Shown here in pieces: positions 1 to 6,527 of a stretch of DNA of 8,197 nt; the stretch's first letter is position 1; every line of letters begins with the position of its first letter. Below the pieces are notes generated by a model that was not told the origin of the DNA, searched no databases, and worked only from the letters and a program-made list of their open reading frames with translations. This DNA comes from Planctomycetota bacterium (lineage in GTDB: Bacteria; Planctomycetota; Phycisphaerae; FEN-1346): the NCBI GenBank assembly GCA_026386995.1, contig JAPLMO010000193.1:1-8197 (forward strand), written 5' to 3'. The position numbers were made by a program, and so were the translations under genes.

Positions 1-366
1 GCGGGCCCGGAAGCCCGTCCTGAGATCCATCCCCTCAGAGAGTTGATCGCCGACCTTGACGGGAGCCCACGGCTGTCCGACCGCGGGGCGGCTCTCGACG
101 GTGCCCTCGACCAACTTGACGACGGCGATGAGTTTCTCGCCGGCCGGGGCCTCGCCGGCCTTCTCCGCGCCCTTGGCGGGCGAGGTTGCAGCAGGCGGCG
201 CGGTTGACGCGGCAGGCGTTGTTGCGGCGGGCGCTTTATCAGCGGCTGGCGCGGGCGCAGCAGCGGCGGGTGCGACCTGCGCCGCCGGCGATGCGCCGCC
301 CGCGGCCCATGCGGGCGCGATCGCGAGGATTGCAGCACACGTGAGGACCTTCAGGATCGGGTTCAT
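1..366 (-). CDS. FecR-domain exported protein, C-terminally truncated by window edge
   Basis: The visible 122 residues start with a Sec signal peptide (MNPILKVLTCAAILAIAPAWA, cleavage likely after AWA). A long Ala/Pro/Thr-rich low-complexity linker follows (about residues 22-75), and then the start of a FecR-like fold: KLVEGTVESRP, a tryptophan, PVKVGDQLSEGMDLRTGF. The G-x-V, W-x-x-(V/L)-x-x-G-D-x-L and (I/L)RTG pattern is typical of FecR domains, which are found in iron-signalling anti-sigma factors and in many exported proteins of unknown role. With a signal peptide rather than a cytoplasmic anti-sigma region, this is probably a periplasmic or surface FecR-domain protein, not a classical FecR regulator. 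Its ATG overlaps the stop of the upstream gene as ATGA, so translation is probably coupled. The rest of the protein lies outside the window. Confidence 0.8.
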   Translation of the reverse strand, partial: MNPILKVLTCAAILAIAPAWAAGGASPAAQVAPAAAAPAPAADKAPAATTPAASTAPPAATSPAKGAEKAGEAPAGEKLIAVVKLVEGTVESRPAVGQPWAPVKVGDQLSEGMDLRTGFRAR

Positions 367-1019
367 TTTTTCACCTCCGTTGCGGCCGGAGTCGAGAGTT
401 TGGGCAACTCGCGGCCGGCCTCTTTTGCACGCCATCGGTCGCAACGATCTATGACGCCGACCAGTTCGCCGCCGGAAACGTAGGCGTAGTCGGCCCCCGG
501 CACCATCAGTTCGTGGTAGATGCACTCCCGCAGGGCGAAGCGCGGCTGGGGCCCGAACAGGCGCATCCACAGGCCGCCCTTGATGTCCAGCGAGCGGCAG
601 ACGAGGCTGGCGAGGGCAGACTTGTCGACCGGGTCCTCCGCCTTGGCCTTGTCGAGCCAGCCGTCGGGCAGCACGCCGCGCCTCTTCAGGTAGGCCTTGC
701 ACTTCTCAAAATCGGCGCCGCACTCCTTGCCCTCGCTCGCCAGGATGACCATGGCCCGGGCCACGTCGTGGGCGCTGGCGGCGTCTTTGTAACCGAGTTC
801 GGCGAAGAACTGCGCATCCGATGTGGGGGCGTCGCCTGCGGGGGTCTTGGCCTTCGGGTCGACCGCCGGCGCAGCCGGCTTCTCGGCGGCCGAAGGCGCC
901 TTGGCAGCCGGTTCAGCGGCCGGCTTGGCCGCTGTGTCGGCAGCGGGCGATGGAGCGGCCAATGCTAAACCGGCGGCAAGAGTAATGGCAAGGCAAAAGG
1001 TGAGAAGACCGAATCGCAT
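363..1019 (-). CDS. Secreted protein of unknown function with Ala/Pro/Lys linker and five cysteines
   Basis: The family is not recognised. The 218 residues show a clear signal peptide (MRFGLLTFCLAITLAAGLALA) and a low-complexity Ala/Pro/Lys linker (about 22-67). A compact C-terminal domain (68-205) contains cysteines at 100, 107, 141, 166 and 193; C100 and C107 sit in a C-x6-C arrangement. The stretch around RRGVLPDGW and PVDKSALASLVCRSL loosely recalls an S-layer-homology repeat (G-x-L...then a helix), but the match is too weak to assign. The start is supported by GGGAG six bases upstream of ATG. The gene lies 119 bp downstream of the STAS gene on the same strand and overlaps the following FecR gene by four bases, so those two are surely one unit. 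It is likely periplasmic or outer-surface, where disulfides could form. Confidence 0.8.
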   Translation of the reverse strand: MRFGLLTFCLAITLAAGLALAAPSPAADTAAKPAAEPAAKAPSAAEKPAAPAVDPKAKTPAGDAPTSDAQFFAELGYKDAASAHDVARAMVILASEGKECGADFEKCKAYLKRRGVLPDGWLDKAKAEDPVDKSALASLVCRSLDIKGGLWMRLFGPQPRFALRECIYHELMVPGADYAYVSGGELVGVIDRCDRWRAKEAGRELPKLSTPAATEVKK

Positions 1020-1059
1020 GCGTTACTCCCAGACCCCCCCGCGGAAAACGAACCGGGGA

Positions 1060-1088
1060 AGTCTACATCATAAAACCGTTGTAGGCAA
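1060..1088 (-). promoter_or_regulatory. Possible sigma70 promoter for the unknown secreted protein and FecR gene
   Basis: On the minus strand TTGCCT (1088-1083) and TAGACT (1065-1060) are separated by exactly 17 bases. Each hexamer matches consensus at four of six positions. Transcription would start near 1053, about 34 bases before the ATG at 1019. Read-through from the STAS promoter is equally possible, since no intrinsic terminator is visible in the gap. Confidence 0.35.
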
Positions 1089-1138
1089 GTCCGAGATGAA
1101 CGAAATCCGCTCCGAGGGCCCGCCGCAGGGGCTGGGGG

Positions 1139-1528
1139 CTACTTCACAGGCTTTTCTGCCGCCGATGCGGGCCCGGCCTCGGGCTTCGGGGCGATGGCGC
1201 GGACGGCCTCCTGCACCGTGGGAAACAGGTCGAACAGCCGGTCCAGGTGAGACAAGCGCAGAATCGTCGCGATGCCGCTGTGGAGGTTGGCAAAGGCGAT
1301 CTTGCCGCCCCGCGCAACGAAGTGGTGATGCACCCGCACCATGGCTGCCAGCCCCCAACTGGAGGCGTAACTGAGATGCCCCAGGTCCACGACGACCCGA
1401 GCGACCCCTTCTTCCAGCAGCCCGTCCATCTGAGAGATGAACAGGGCGGTCGTCGTGTGGTCCAGGCCTCCGTCGAGCGCGATGAGCGTGATCCCAGGCA
1501 CTTCGCTCGACCGACGAAGAATCTCCAT
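1139..1528 (-). CDS. STAS-domain protein (anti-anti-sigma factor-like)
   Basis: This 129-residue protein is almost entirely one STAS domain, the fold of SpoIIAA/RsbV anti-sigma factor antagonists. The family switches partners when a serine is phosphorylated by a HPK-like serine kinase. The diagnostic stretch is VVVDLGHLSYASSWGL (about residues 45-60), followed by GGKIAFANLHSGI and HLDRLFDLFPTVQEAVRAI. Aligned with SpoIIAA, the phosphorylatable serine is Ser57; the next position, usually Ser, Ala or Thr, is Trp58. The C-terminus adds an Ala/Pro/Lys tail (PKPEAGPASAAEKPVK). There is no signal peptide, so it should be cytosolic. Start choice rests on AGGGGA five bases upstream of ATG. No partner kinase or sigma factor is in the window, so a role in a partner-switching cascade is inferred from family alone. 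It leads the minus-strand cluster that ends in the FecR-domain gene. Confidence 0.9.
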   Translation of the reverse strand: MEILRRSSEVPGITLIALDGGLDHTTTALFISQMDGLLEEGVARVVVDLGHLSYASSWGLAAMVRVHHHFVARGGKIAFANLHSGIATILRLSHLDRLFDLFPTVQEAVRAIAPKPEAGPASAAEKPVK

Positions 1529-1573
1529 GCCCGTCCCCTTCGGAGAATCCCTTGAACTCCTTTGGCCGCAACC

Positions 1574-1601
1574 ATCCTACCCGCTGCCCGCCCGGTGTCA
1601 A
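1574..1601 (-). promoter_or_regulatory. Sigma70-type promoter for the STAS gene
   Basis: On the minus strand a perfect TTGACA (1601-1596) is followed after 16 bases by TAGGAT (1579-1574), which matches the -10 consensus at four of six positions. The predicted start near 1567 leaves a 5' UTR of about 38 bases before the STAS ATG. It lies back to back with the htrA promoter. Confidence 0.5.
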
Positions 1602-1625
1602 CGGTTATGGCTTGAGGATATTTGG

Positions 1626-1654
1626 GTGACAGCCGCAGGGCTGCCGCGTAGAAT
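1626..1654 (+). promoter_or_regulatory. Sigma70-type promoter for htrA
   Basis: GTGACA (1626-1631, five of six) and TAGAAT (1649-1654, five of six) are separated by the ideal 17 bases. The start is predicted near 1661, about 39 bases before the htrA ATG. The spacer contains a perfect 5-bp inverted repeat (CAGCC 1630-1634, GGCTG 1639-1643), which could be a small operator or chance. Confidence 0.55.
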
Positions 1655-1699
1655 GTTGCCGGGTCATTGGATGAGTGTTCCACGCACAGAGAGGGATTC

Positions 1700-3079
1700 A
1701 TGATCGCACTGATTACCCGGGGATTGCTGTTGCTTTTGTTGGCGGGCGGCGCGGCGGGTGCGGCCGAAACGGCCAGGTCCGACGCCGAGAGTTCCCTGGC
1801 CCGCCTCGATTTTCGCAAAGTCATCTCCGACGCCAAGGACAAGGTCTTCCCGGCGGTCGTTTACATCAAGGTCCTCCAGGAGACACACGAGTCCGGCCAG
1901 AGGATCTCGCAGGAGGTCTCGGGTAGCGGCGTCATTATCTCCGAGACCGGCGAGGTCCTCACGAACTGGCACGTCGTCGACAAGGCCGTTGACGTCCGGT
2001 GCCTCCTCCTGGACGGCCGCGGGTTGGACGCCAAGGTCGTAGGCTCCGACAAGGACGTCGACCTGGCGCTGCTGCAACTCCAGTTGCCCGCCGGCGGCAA
2101 GACGCCCTTTGCGGTCCTCGGCGACTCCGACAAACTCAAGGAGGGCGACTTCGTCATGGCGATGGGCGCCCCGTGGGGCCTCAGCCGCTCGGTCTCGATG
2201 GGCATCATCTCGTGCGCCCGGCGGTTCCTGCCGGGGGCCAGCCAGTACAGCCTGTTGCTCCAGACCGACGCGTCGATCAGCCCTGGGAACTCCGGCGGCC
2301 CGCTCGTCAACACCTCCGGCGAGATCGTCGGCATCAACACCCGCGGGGCGGTCGTCGGCGGCGACATCGGCTTTGCGGTTCCCGCGAGCATCATCCGCGA
2401 CATCGTCGCCCAGATCCGCCAGTACGGCCGCGTCAACTGGAGTTGGACGGGCCTCCAACTTCAGCCCCTGAAGGACTTCGACCGCAACATTTACTTCGAT
2501 GCCGCCGAGGGCGTCATCGTCGCCGAGACCGACCCCGAGAGCCCCGCCCGCCGCGCGGGCCTCCAGGCCCGTGACCGCATCGTCAGGATCGGCGGCAAGG
2601 CCGTTACGGCCATGACCGACGAGGATTTGCCGGCCGTCCGCCGCATGCTCGGCCTCCTGCCGAAGCACCAGAAAGCGGCGATCGACTTGGTGCGCGGCGA
2701 TAAGCCCATGACCGTCGAGATCGAGCCGCGCGAGAAGGGGAAGGTCGAAGGGGCGGAACTTGATTGCCCGCGCTGGGATCTGACCGTCCGCGAGATCAAC
2801 CAGTTCGACACCCCCGACCTCTACTTCTACCGGCCCAAGGGCGTGTTTGTGTACGGCATCAAGGGCCCCGGCAACGCCGAACTGGCGGGCCTGAGGCCGC
2901 TGGACATCATCGTCAAGATCGACGGGCGCGAGGTCACGACCCTCGACGACGTCCGCGCGATCCACAAGGCCGCCCTGGAGGGCCTGAAGACGAAGCACCG
3001 CGCGATCCTGTCGGTCCTGCGCAACGGCCTTGTGAAGCAGATGGTGTTGGACTACTCAAGGGACTTTGCCAAAGAGTAA
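1700..3079 (+). CDS. HtrA/Deg-family serine protease with two PDZ domains
   Basis: This is an exported trypsin-like protease and chaperone of the DegP/DegQ type that degrades misfolded envelope proteins. The 459 residues begin with a signal peptide (MIALITRGLLLLLLAGGAAGA). The protease domain carries an intact triad: His91 in LTNWHVV, Asp121 in DVDLALLQL and Ser198 in PGNSGGPLVN. PDZ1 runs from about residue 248 (WTGLQLQPL; ligand loop near GVIVAETDPESPARRAGL) and PDZ2 from about 355 to the end (GVFVYGIKGPGNAELAGL). An ATG 11 codons upstream is in frame, but 1700 is preferred: GAGGG lies four bases before it, the signal peptide then begins correctly, and the earlier ATG would sit almost on the predicted transcription start. 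The downstream gene encodes a related, catalytically inactive protein, which suggests paired function. Whether this is degP, degQ or degS cannot be told, so no symbol is given. Confidence 0.95.
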   Translation: MIALITRGLLLLLLAGGAAGAAETARSDAESSLARLDFRKVISDAKDKVFPAVVYIKVLQETHESGQRISQEVSGSGVIISETGEVLTNWHVVDKAVDVRCLLLDGRGLDAKVVGSDKDVDLALLQLQLPAGGKTPFAVLGDSDKLKEGDFVMAMGAPWGLSRSVSMGIISCARRFLPGASQYSLLLQTDASISPGNSGGPLVNTSGEIVGINTRGAVVGGDIGFAVPASIIRDIVAQIRQYGRVNWSWTGLQLQPLKDFDRNIYFDAAEGVIVAETDPESPARRAGLQARDRIVRIGGKAVTAMTDEDLPAVRRMLGLLPKHQKAAIDLVRGDKPMTVEIEPREKGKVEGAELDCPRWDLTVREINQFDTPDLYFYRPKGVFVYGIKGPGNAELAGLRPLDIIVKIDGREVTTLDDVRAIHKAALEGLKTKHRAILSVLRNGLVKQMVLDYSRDFAKE

Positions 3080-3122
3080 TATCTAACGCCTAATGTCTAA
3101 TGCCTAATGTCTAATGACTAAT
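3077..3122. repeat. 7-bp tandem repeat beginning at the htrA stop codon
   Basis: Six heptamers run without a gap from 3077: TAATATC, TAACGCC, TAATGTC, TAATGCC, TAATGTC, TAATGAC, then TAAT and degenerate sequence (the phrase AATGCCGAATG near 3131 looks like a decayed unit). The first TAA is the htrA stop codon. Because seven is not a multiple of three, TAA falls in every plus frame, and the embedded CTA gives TAG in every minus frame. The array is AT-rich against a GC-rich background. The rest of the gap (3123-3219) shows no gene and no convincing promoter. Confidence 0.85.
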
Positions 3123-3194
3123 CAAACGACAATGCCGAATGGCCAAGGGCCGGACTTGATCGCCCCCGTGACGGCTGGTGCTGCTTTCTCAGTT

Positions 3195-3204
3195 ATTAGG
3201 CATT
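3195..3204 (-). repeat. Inverted copy of the heptamer-array sequence
   Basis: ATTAGGCATT at 3195-3204 is the exact reverse complement of AATGCCTAAT at 3099-3108 in the tandem array. The two copies bracket most of the gap between htrA and the next gene, and the second lies just upstream of that gene's ribosome binding site (AGGGG, 3210-3214). It could form a long-range hairpin in mRNA or be the remnant of a small inverted-repeat element. Ten bases in AT-rich sequence is modest evidence. Confidence 0.5.
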
Positions 3205-3219
3205 TGGAAAGGGGCTTTT

Positions 3220-5544
3220 ATGATCCTTAAGGTCGCAGGTTTTGCGGCGGCGATTCTGCTGGTGTGCGCCGGCGTGCGCGCGGAGGAGCCGTCTCTGGCC
3301 GAGCAGGCCGCTGTCGCCGACGCCGTCATGGCGTCGCTCGTGCGTGTCGAGGTTTCTCTGCGCTATGACAAAGGCGAGGAGCCTCGCGCGGGCCCCTGGC
3401 CCCAGGCCGGCTGTGCTGTCCAGTCGCATGATTCATTCTCATTCCAGTACGCCGACATCGTCAATGATGAACGGCCCATGGAACTGGCCGGATTCCTTGT
3501 GTCGCCGACCCAGGTCGTGGCTGTCGACCCGATGATCCACCCTCGATTCGTCGAGGGCATAGCCGTCCGCTTCAAGGGCGATGTCGTGAAGGCCAGGCCG
3601 GCGGCGTACGGCAAGGACCAGAGGGCGGTGTTCCTTGAACTGGAGCGTCCCCTGAAAGACGCCAAGCCCCTGAAGTTCGACGGCACCTGCAAGGGGCCGT
3701 ACCTGACGGTGTTCTACGAGCACAATCAGGCGGACGGCGTCTGGACGACCGGCGTCGACACGATGCCGCCGCCGGAAGGCGGCCTCTTCGTGACCGAGAC
3801 CGGCCGCAAGTACTGCCCGGCCCCACTCGGGTCGCTGGTGGTGGACAAGCGCGGCACGCCGGTGGCCCTTTGCATGCGTGACGAGGTGCCGCCCGACGAT
3901 TCCTGGAAGGGCCCGCCCTCGGCGTGGGCGGTCATGACGGCCGACGAACTGGCGAAGTTGCTGGACGGCATCGCCGGGCGCGTCTGCATGGGCGCCGTGC
4001 GCGTGACGCTATACTTCCGCAGCCCGCACAAGGACCTGCGCGGCATGAGGTCGCGCGATGAGGAGAAGGGGGCCACCGAGCAGTACGCCACGGGCGTGCT
4101 CCTGGACGCCAACCGCGTCCTCGTCTTGGCGAACCTGAAGCCCGGCGTCACGGCCCGGCTGGAGCGCATCCTCGTGCGGCCCGAGAAGGGCGAGGCCGTT
4201 GCGGCGAAGTTCACGGCGTCGCTGAAGGATTACGGGTGCCTCGTCGCGACGCTTGAAAAGCCGCTGCCGTGCACCATCGCGCTGTCCGCGAAGAACATCC
4301 TCGACTGCAAGGGTCTCCTGCTGCCCGCCGCCGAGGTCCGCCTGCACGGCGAAGACTGGTCCGTGTACTACGAGCACCGCCGCATCGAATTCTTCTCGGT
4401 CGGCTGGAAGCGGCAGGTGTACCCGCAACTTTCGCAAGAGGGCGAGGGGGAGAGCCTCGTGCTGTTTGACGAGGAAGGGGCGCTCCTGGCCCTGCCGGTC
4501 GCCCGCCGCGAGAAGGTGGCGCTGGAAGACCGCTACTCTTCGCGCGAGCCGCTCCTTACCCCGGTGGCTTACCTGAAGCCCGTTCTTGACAATCTTCAGA
4601 AATACGTCGATGCCAACAACGTGCCGCTCGGCGAGGCCCAGGAGTCGCGCCTGGCATGGCTGGGGGCGGAACTCCAGCCCCTCAACGAGGAACTCGCCCG
4701 GGCCAGCAAGGTCTCGGACCTGACGCACGACGGCCAGACCGGGGCGATCATCTCGTGCGTTTACCCCGGATCGCCCGCCGAGAAGGCCGGCGTCGAGGCG
4801 GGCTGGATCCTGCTGAGGCTCCGCGTCGAGGGCCAGCCGAAGCCCCTGGCAGTCCGCCTGGACCGCGAGGATCGCCTCGACGGCCCGTTCCCGTGGGAGG
4901 AACTCGACGAGGTCCAGGAACAGTACTACGACCGCATCCCCACGCCGTGGCCGGGCGTTGAGAACCCGCTGACGCGGGCGCTGACGGACCTCGGGTTCGG
5001 TACGAAGTTCAAGGCCGAGTTCTTCGTCGACGGCAAGAGCGTCGAGAAGGACCTTGAGGTTGTGCCCAGCCCGGCGCACTACGACTCGGCACCGCGCTTG
5101 AAGAGCGCCCCGCTCGGCCTGACGGTCCGCGACATGACCTACGAGGTCCGCCGCTACTTCCAGAAGAAGGATGATGAGCCGGGCGTCGTAGTCTCGAAGG
5201 TTGAGCCGGGCGGCAAGGTGTCGGTCGCGGGCATCAAGCCCTTCGAGATCATCACGCACGTTAACGATAAGCCCGTCATGAACGTCAAGGACTTCGAGGC
5301 CGCCATCGCCGGGCAGGAAGAGTTGCGGTTGTCGGTGAAACGCATGACGCGCGGCCGGGTCGTTAAGATCAAGATGATCGGCGCGGCCGCGGCGGCGAAA
5401 CCGCCCGCTGCGGAAGAGCCCGCGTCGGCCGGGAAGCCTGTGGCCGGCGAAAAACCTGCCGCTGGCGCCGACGAGCCCTCCGCCGGTGAACCCCCGCCGA
5501 AGAAGAAACGCAAGCCGCGGGCCGAGGATAAACCCGTCCCTTAG
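3220..5544 (+). CDS. Exported HtrA-like pseudoprotease: two degenerate trypsin folds, two PDZ domains, basic tail
   Basis: The 774 residues start with a signal peptide (MILKVAGFAAAILLVCAGVRA). Start 3220 is chosen because AGGGG lies five bases upstream; an in-frame GTG at 3178 would spoil the signal peptide. Residues 25-250 and 255-465 each look like a trypsin-like domain without catalytic residues. In the first, VAVDPM replaces the His motif and CPAPLGSLVV replaces GNSGGPLV (Pro202 at the Ser position). In the second, VLVLANLKPG replaces the His motif and EGEGESLVLF the Ser motif (Glu409). PDZ1 begins near 480 (WLGAELQPL, echoing WTGLQLQPL in the upstream HtrA) and seems to hold an acidic insert at about 545-600. 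PDZ2 begins near 634 (LTVRDMTYEV, compare LTVREINQF in HtrA). Residues 721-774 form an Ala/Pro/Lys tail with PKKKRKPR. It probably binds peptides or scaffolds the active HtrA. The domain calls for the first two folds are inferred by eye. Confidence 0.85.
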   Translation: MILKVAGFAAAILLVCAGVRAEEPSLAEQAAVADAVMASLVRVEVSLRYDKGEEPRAGPWPQAGCAVQSHDSFSFQYADIVNDERPMELAGFLVSPTQVVAVDPMIHPRFVEGIAVRFKGDVVKARPAAYGKDQRAVFLELERPLKDAKPLKFDGTCKGPYLTVFYEHNQADGVWTTGVDTMPPPEGGLFVTETGRKYCPAPLGSLVVDKRGTPVALCMRDEVPPDDSWKGPPSAWAVMTADELAKLLDGIAGRVCMGAVRVTLYFRSPHKDLRGMRSRDEEKGATEQYATGVLLDANRVLVLANLKPGVTARLERILVRPEKGEAVAAKFTASLKDYGCLVATLEKPLPCTIALSAKNILDCKGLLLPAAEVRLHGEDWSVYYEHRRIEFFSVGWKRQVYPQLSQEGEGESLVLFDEEGALLALPVARREKVALEDRYSSREPLLTPVAYLKPVLDNLQKYVDANNVPLGEAQESRLAWLGAELQPLNEELARASKVSDLTHDGQTGAIISCVYPGSPAEKAGVEAGWILLRLRVEGQPKPLAVRLDREDRLDGPFPWEELDEVQEQYYDRIPTPWPGVENPLTRALTDLGFGTKFKAEFFVDGKSVEKDLEVVPSPAHYDSAPRLKSAPLGLTVRDMTYEVRRYFQKKDDEPGVVVSKVEPGGKVSVAGIKPFEIITHVNDKPVMNVKDFEAAIAGQEELRLSVKRMTRGRVVKIKMIGAAAAAKPPAAEEPASAGKPVAGEKPAAGADEPSAGEPPPKKKRKPRAEDKPVP

Positions 5545-5567
5545 CGCCGCGCCTCCAGGAAAGGGAT

Positions 5568-5960
5568 ATGCCGATGACAACTCTGCCGCAGCCCGTTGCT
5601 ATCAGCACAAACCGCTGGGCCATGATCGCCGTGCTCGTGTCGGTTCTGGCCTTGGGCCAGATCGTTGTGGCCGGCCTGGTTGCCTTCGGTGTTCCTTATT
5701 GCTGGGCCGATGGGCCGCGCTCGGCCGTTTTGTGGGGCATCGCGCACAACGTGGTCTCGGCCATTCTCATGGCGTTCGCGCTGATCGGCCTTGTCCTGGG
5801 CACGACGGCGGTCGTCCAGTGCCGCGCCGCCAAGGGGGCCGAGCGCGGCCTCGGCGCTGCCTATGCCGCTGTGGTACTCTCGCTGTCGACCTTCGCCGTG
5901 GCGCACCTGGTCTGGCTCGTTGGCTCGCTCATTAACCTGATCCTGATGGGGGCCCACTGA
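5568..5960 (+). CDS. Small integral membrane protein, DUF4190-like
   Basis: The 130 residues form about three membrane segments: 17-41 (WAMIAVLVSVLALGQIVVAG), about 58-84 (VSAILMAFALIGLVLGTTAV) and about 98-128 (AAVVLSLSTFAVAHLVWLVG). The layout of helix, helix, a short basic loop (QCRAAKGAERG), then helix resembles DUF4190-type proteins. In those, a G-x-x-A-x-x-(Q/R) loop joins the last two helices; their function is unknown. The gene starts 23 bp after the pseudoprotease stop. AGGAAAGGG lies just upstream of ATG at 5568; an ATG two codons later is almost equally served. It is most likely co-transcribed with the preceding gene, which would place it in an envelope unit, but nothing in it suggests a biochemical activity. 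Confidence 0.75.
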   Translation: MPMTTLPQPVAISTNRWAMIAVLVSVLALGQIVVAGLVAFGVPYCWADGPRSAVLWGIAHNVVSAILMAFALIGLVLGTTAVVQCRAAKGAERGLGAAYAAVVLSLSTFAVAHLVWLVGSLINLILMGAH

Positions 5961-5988
5961 GGCGGACGCGCCGAGGCCTCTAAACATC

Positions 5989-6021
5989 CCCCGCGCGGCG
6001 GGGCCACGTTAAGAATGTGCC
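5989..6021. other. Two adjacent hairpins downstream of the membrane protein gene
   Basis: CCCCGC (5989-5994) pairs with GCGGGG (5998-6003). Directly overlapping it, GGCCACGTT (6002-6010) can pair with AATGTGCC (6014-6021) with one bulged base and an AAG loop. This is where the transcript of the 3220-5960 genes would end, but neither hairpin has a U-tract, so at best it is a weak or Rho-assisted terminator or a 3'-end stabiliser. Confidence 0.35.
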
Positions 6022-6264
6022 AGGGGGGTGTGGCCCGTGGCCGCGAGGGGGGCAATCAGGGGTCCTTCACGCGGTAAGGCGTCTATGATGTCCGTTCGCG
6101 GTCCGTCCCGCGGTTTCTTTGGTCTGATGGTTGTTGCAAGGGTGGCTGCCCAGGCAACCCCGGCTGTCGCCGAGGCGAATCGCCAAGTTGAAGGCCCCGA
6201 TGACCTGGGCGCGCCCCCTCAAAGAACCCCGGCTCGGGCAATCTCCCCCCGCGCGCTATACGGG

Positions 6265-6527
6265 GCGACCGCTAGCGATGCGTGGCGGTCGCGATGCCCT
6301 AAGCCGGCCTATCCCAGTGCTCGGGCCTATGGTTGCCCGTGCGCTACTAGCCAACGGACCGGGGCGGCATTGTCGCCGGGCATTCACCCGTGGCTGCCGG
6401 CATCTCCCCCCGTAGGATGCCGGAGGAGCTGTGCTCGATGTCGCCCCGGTCCGCAAGCCTATCCCAGCCGGTGCTTGCCTACGGTCTTTAATTAATAACG
6501 GCAAAGCGGGAGACCGTGCAAGTCTCC
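6265..6527. ncRNA. Candidate structured RNA of unknown family
   Basis: Several strong inverted repeats sit side by side. GCGACCGC 6265-6272 pairs with 6285-6292. GCTCGGGC 6319-6326 pairs with GCCCGTGC 6335-6342 (one mismatch). A perfect 12-bp stem, CGGACCGGGGCG 6355-6366 with 6442-6453, closes a junction holding three hairpins: 6377-6380/6387-6390, 6397-6404/6416-6423 (8 bp) and 6426-6429/6433-6436. CAAGC 6454-6458 pairs with 6473-6477. ACGGTCT 6481-6487 pairs with 6511-6517, and this excludes GGAGAC 6509-6514 with GTCTCC 6522-6527. Together this looks like a folded RNA with a four-way junction and a switchable 3' part. The strand is undecided, as there is no clear promoter or terminator. High GC content makes chance stems easier, hence low confidence. 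Confidence 0.3.

Noticed and set aside
1..366. Lipoprotein signal in the FecR-domain protein or pseudoprotease
   Set aside because: The cysteines in the signal peptides (LTC, LVC) lack a small residue at -1, and good signal peptidase I sites (AWA, VRA) follow.
1667..1699. Earlier in-frame ATG for htrA
   Set aside because: It would fall within a few bases of the predicted transcription start, has no ribosome binding site, and adds a polar stretch before the signal peptide.
1664..2998. Long minus-strand open frame opposite htrA
   Set aside because: It is the GC-skewed mirror of a protease with an intact triad and PDZ domains; it has no domain of its own.
3077..3145. CRISPR array
   Set aside because: The units are 7 bp with no spacers; it is a simple tandem repeat.
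3178..3219. GTG start for the pseudoprotease
   Set aside because: ATG at 3220 has a well-placed AGGGG and gives a standard signal peptide; the upstream extension covers that ribosome binding site.
4009..5580. Long minus-strand open frame opposite the pseudoprotease
   Set aside because: Arg/Leu/Asp-rich antisense composition and no recognisable motif, while the plus strand has a signal peptide and PDZ domains.
6028..6495. Plus-strand open frame of 155 codons in the intergenic region
   Set aside because: No ribosome binding site or domain, composition like random GC-rich sequence, and it runs through the strong inverted repeats.
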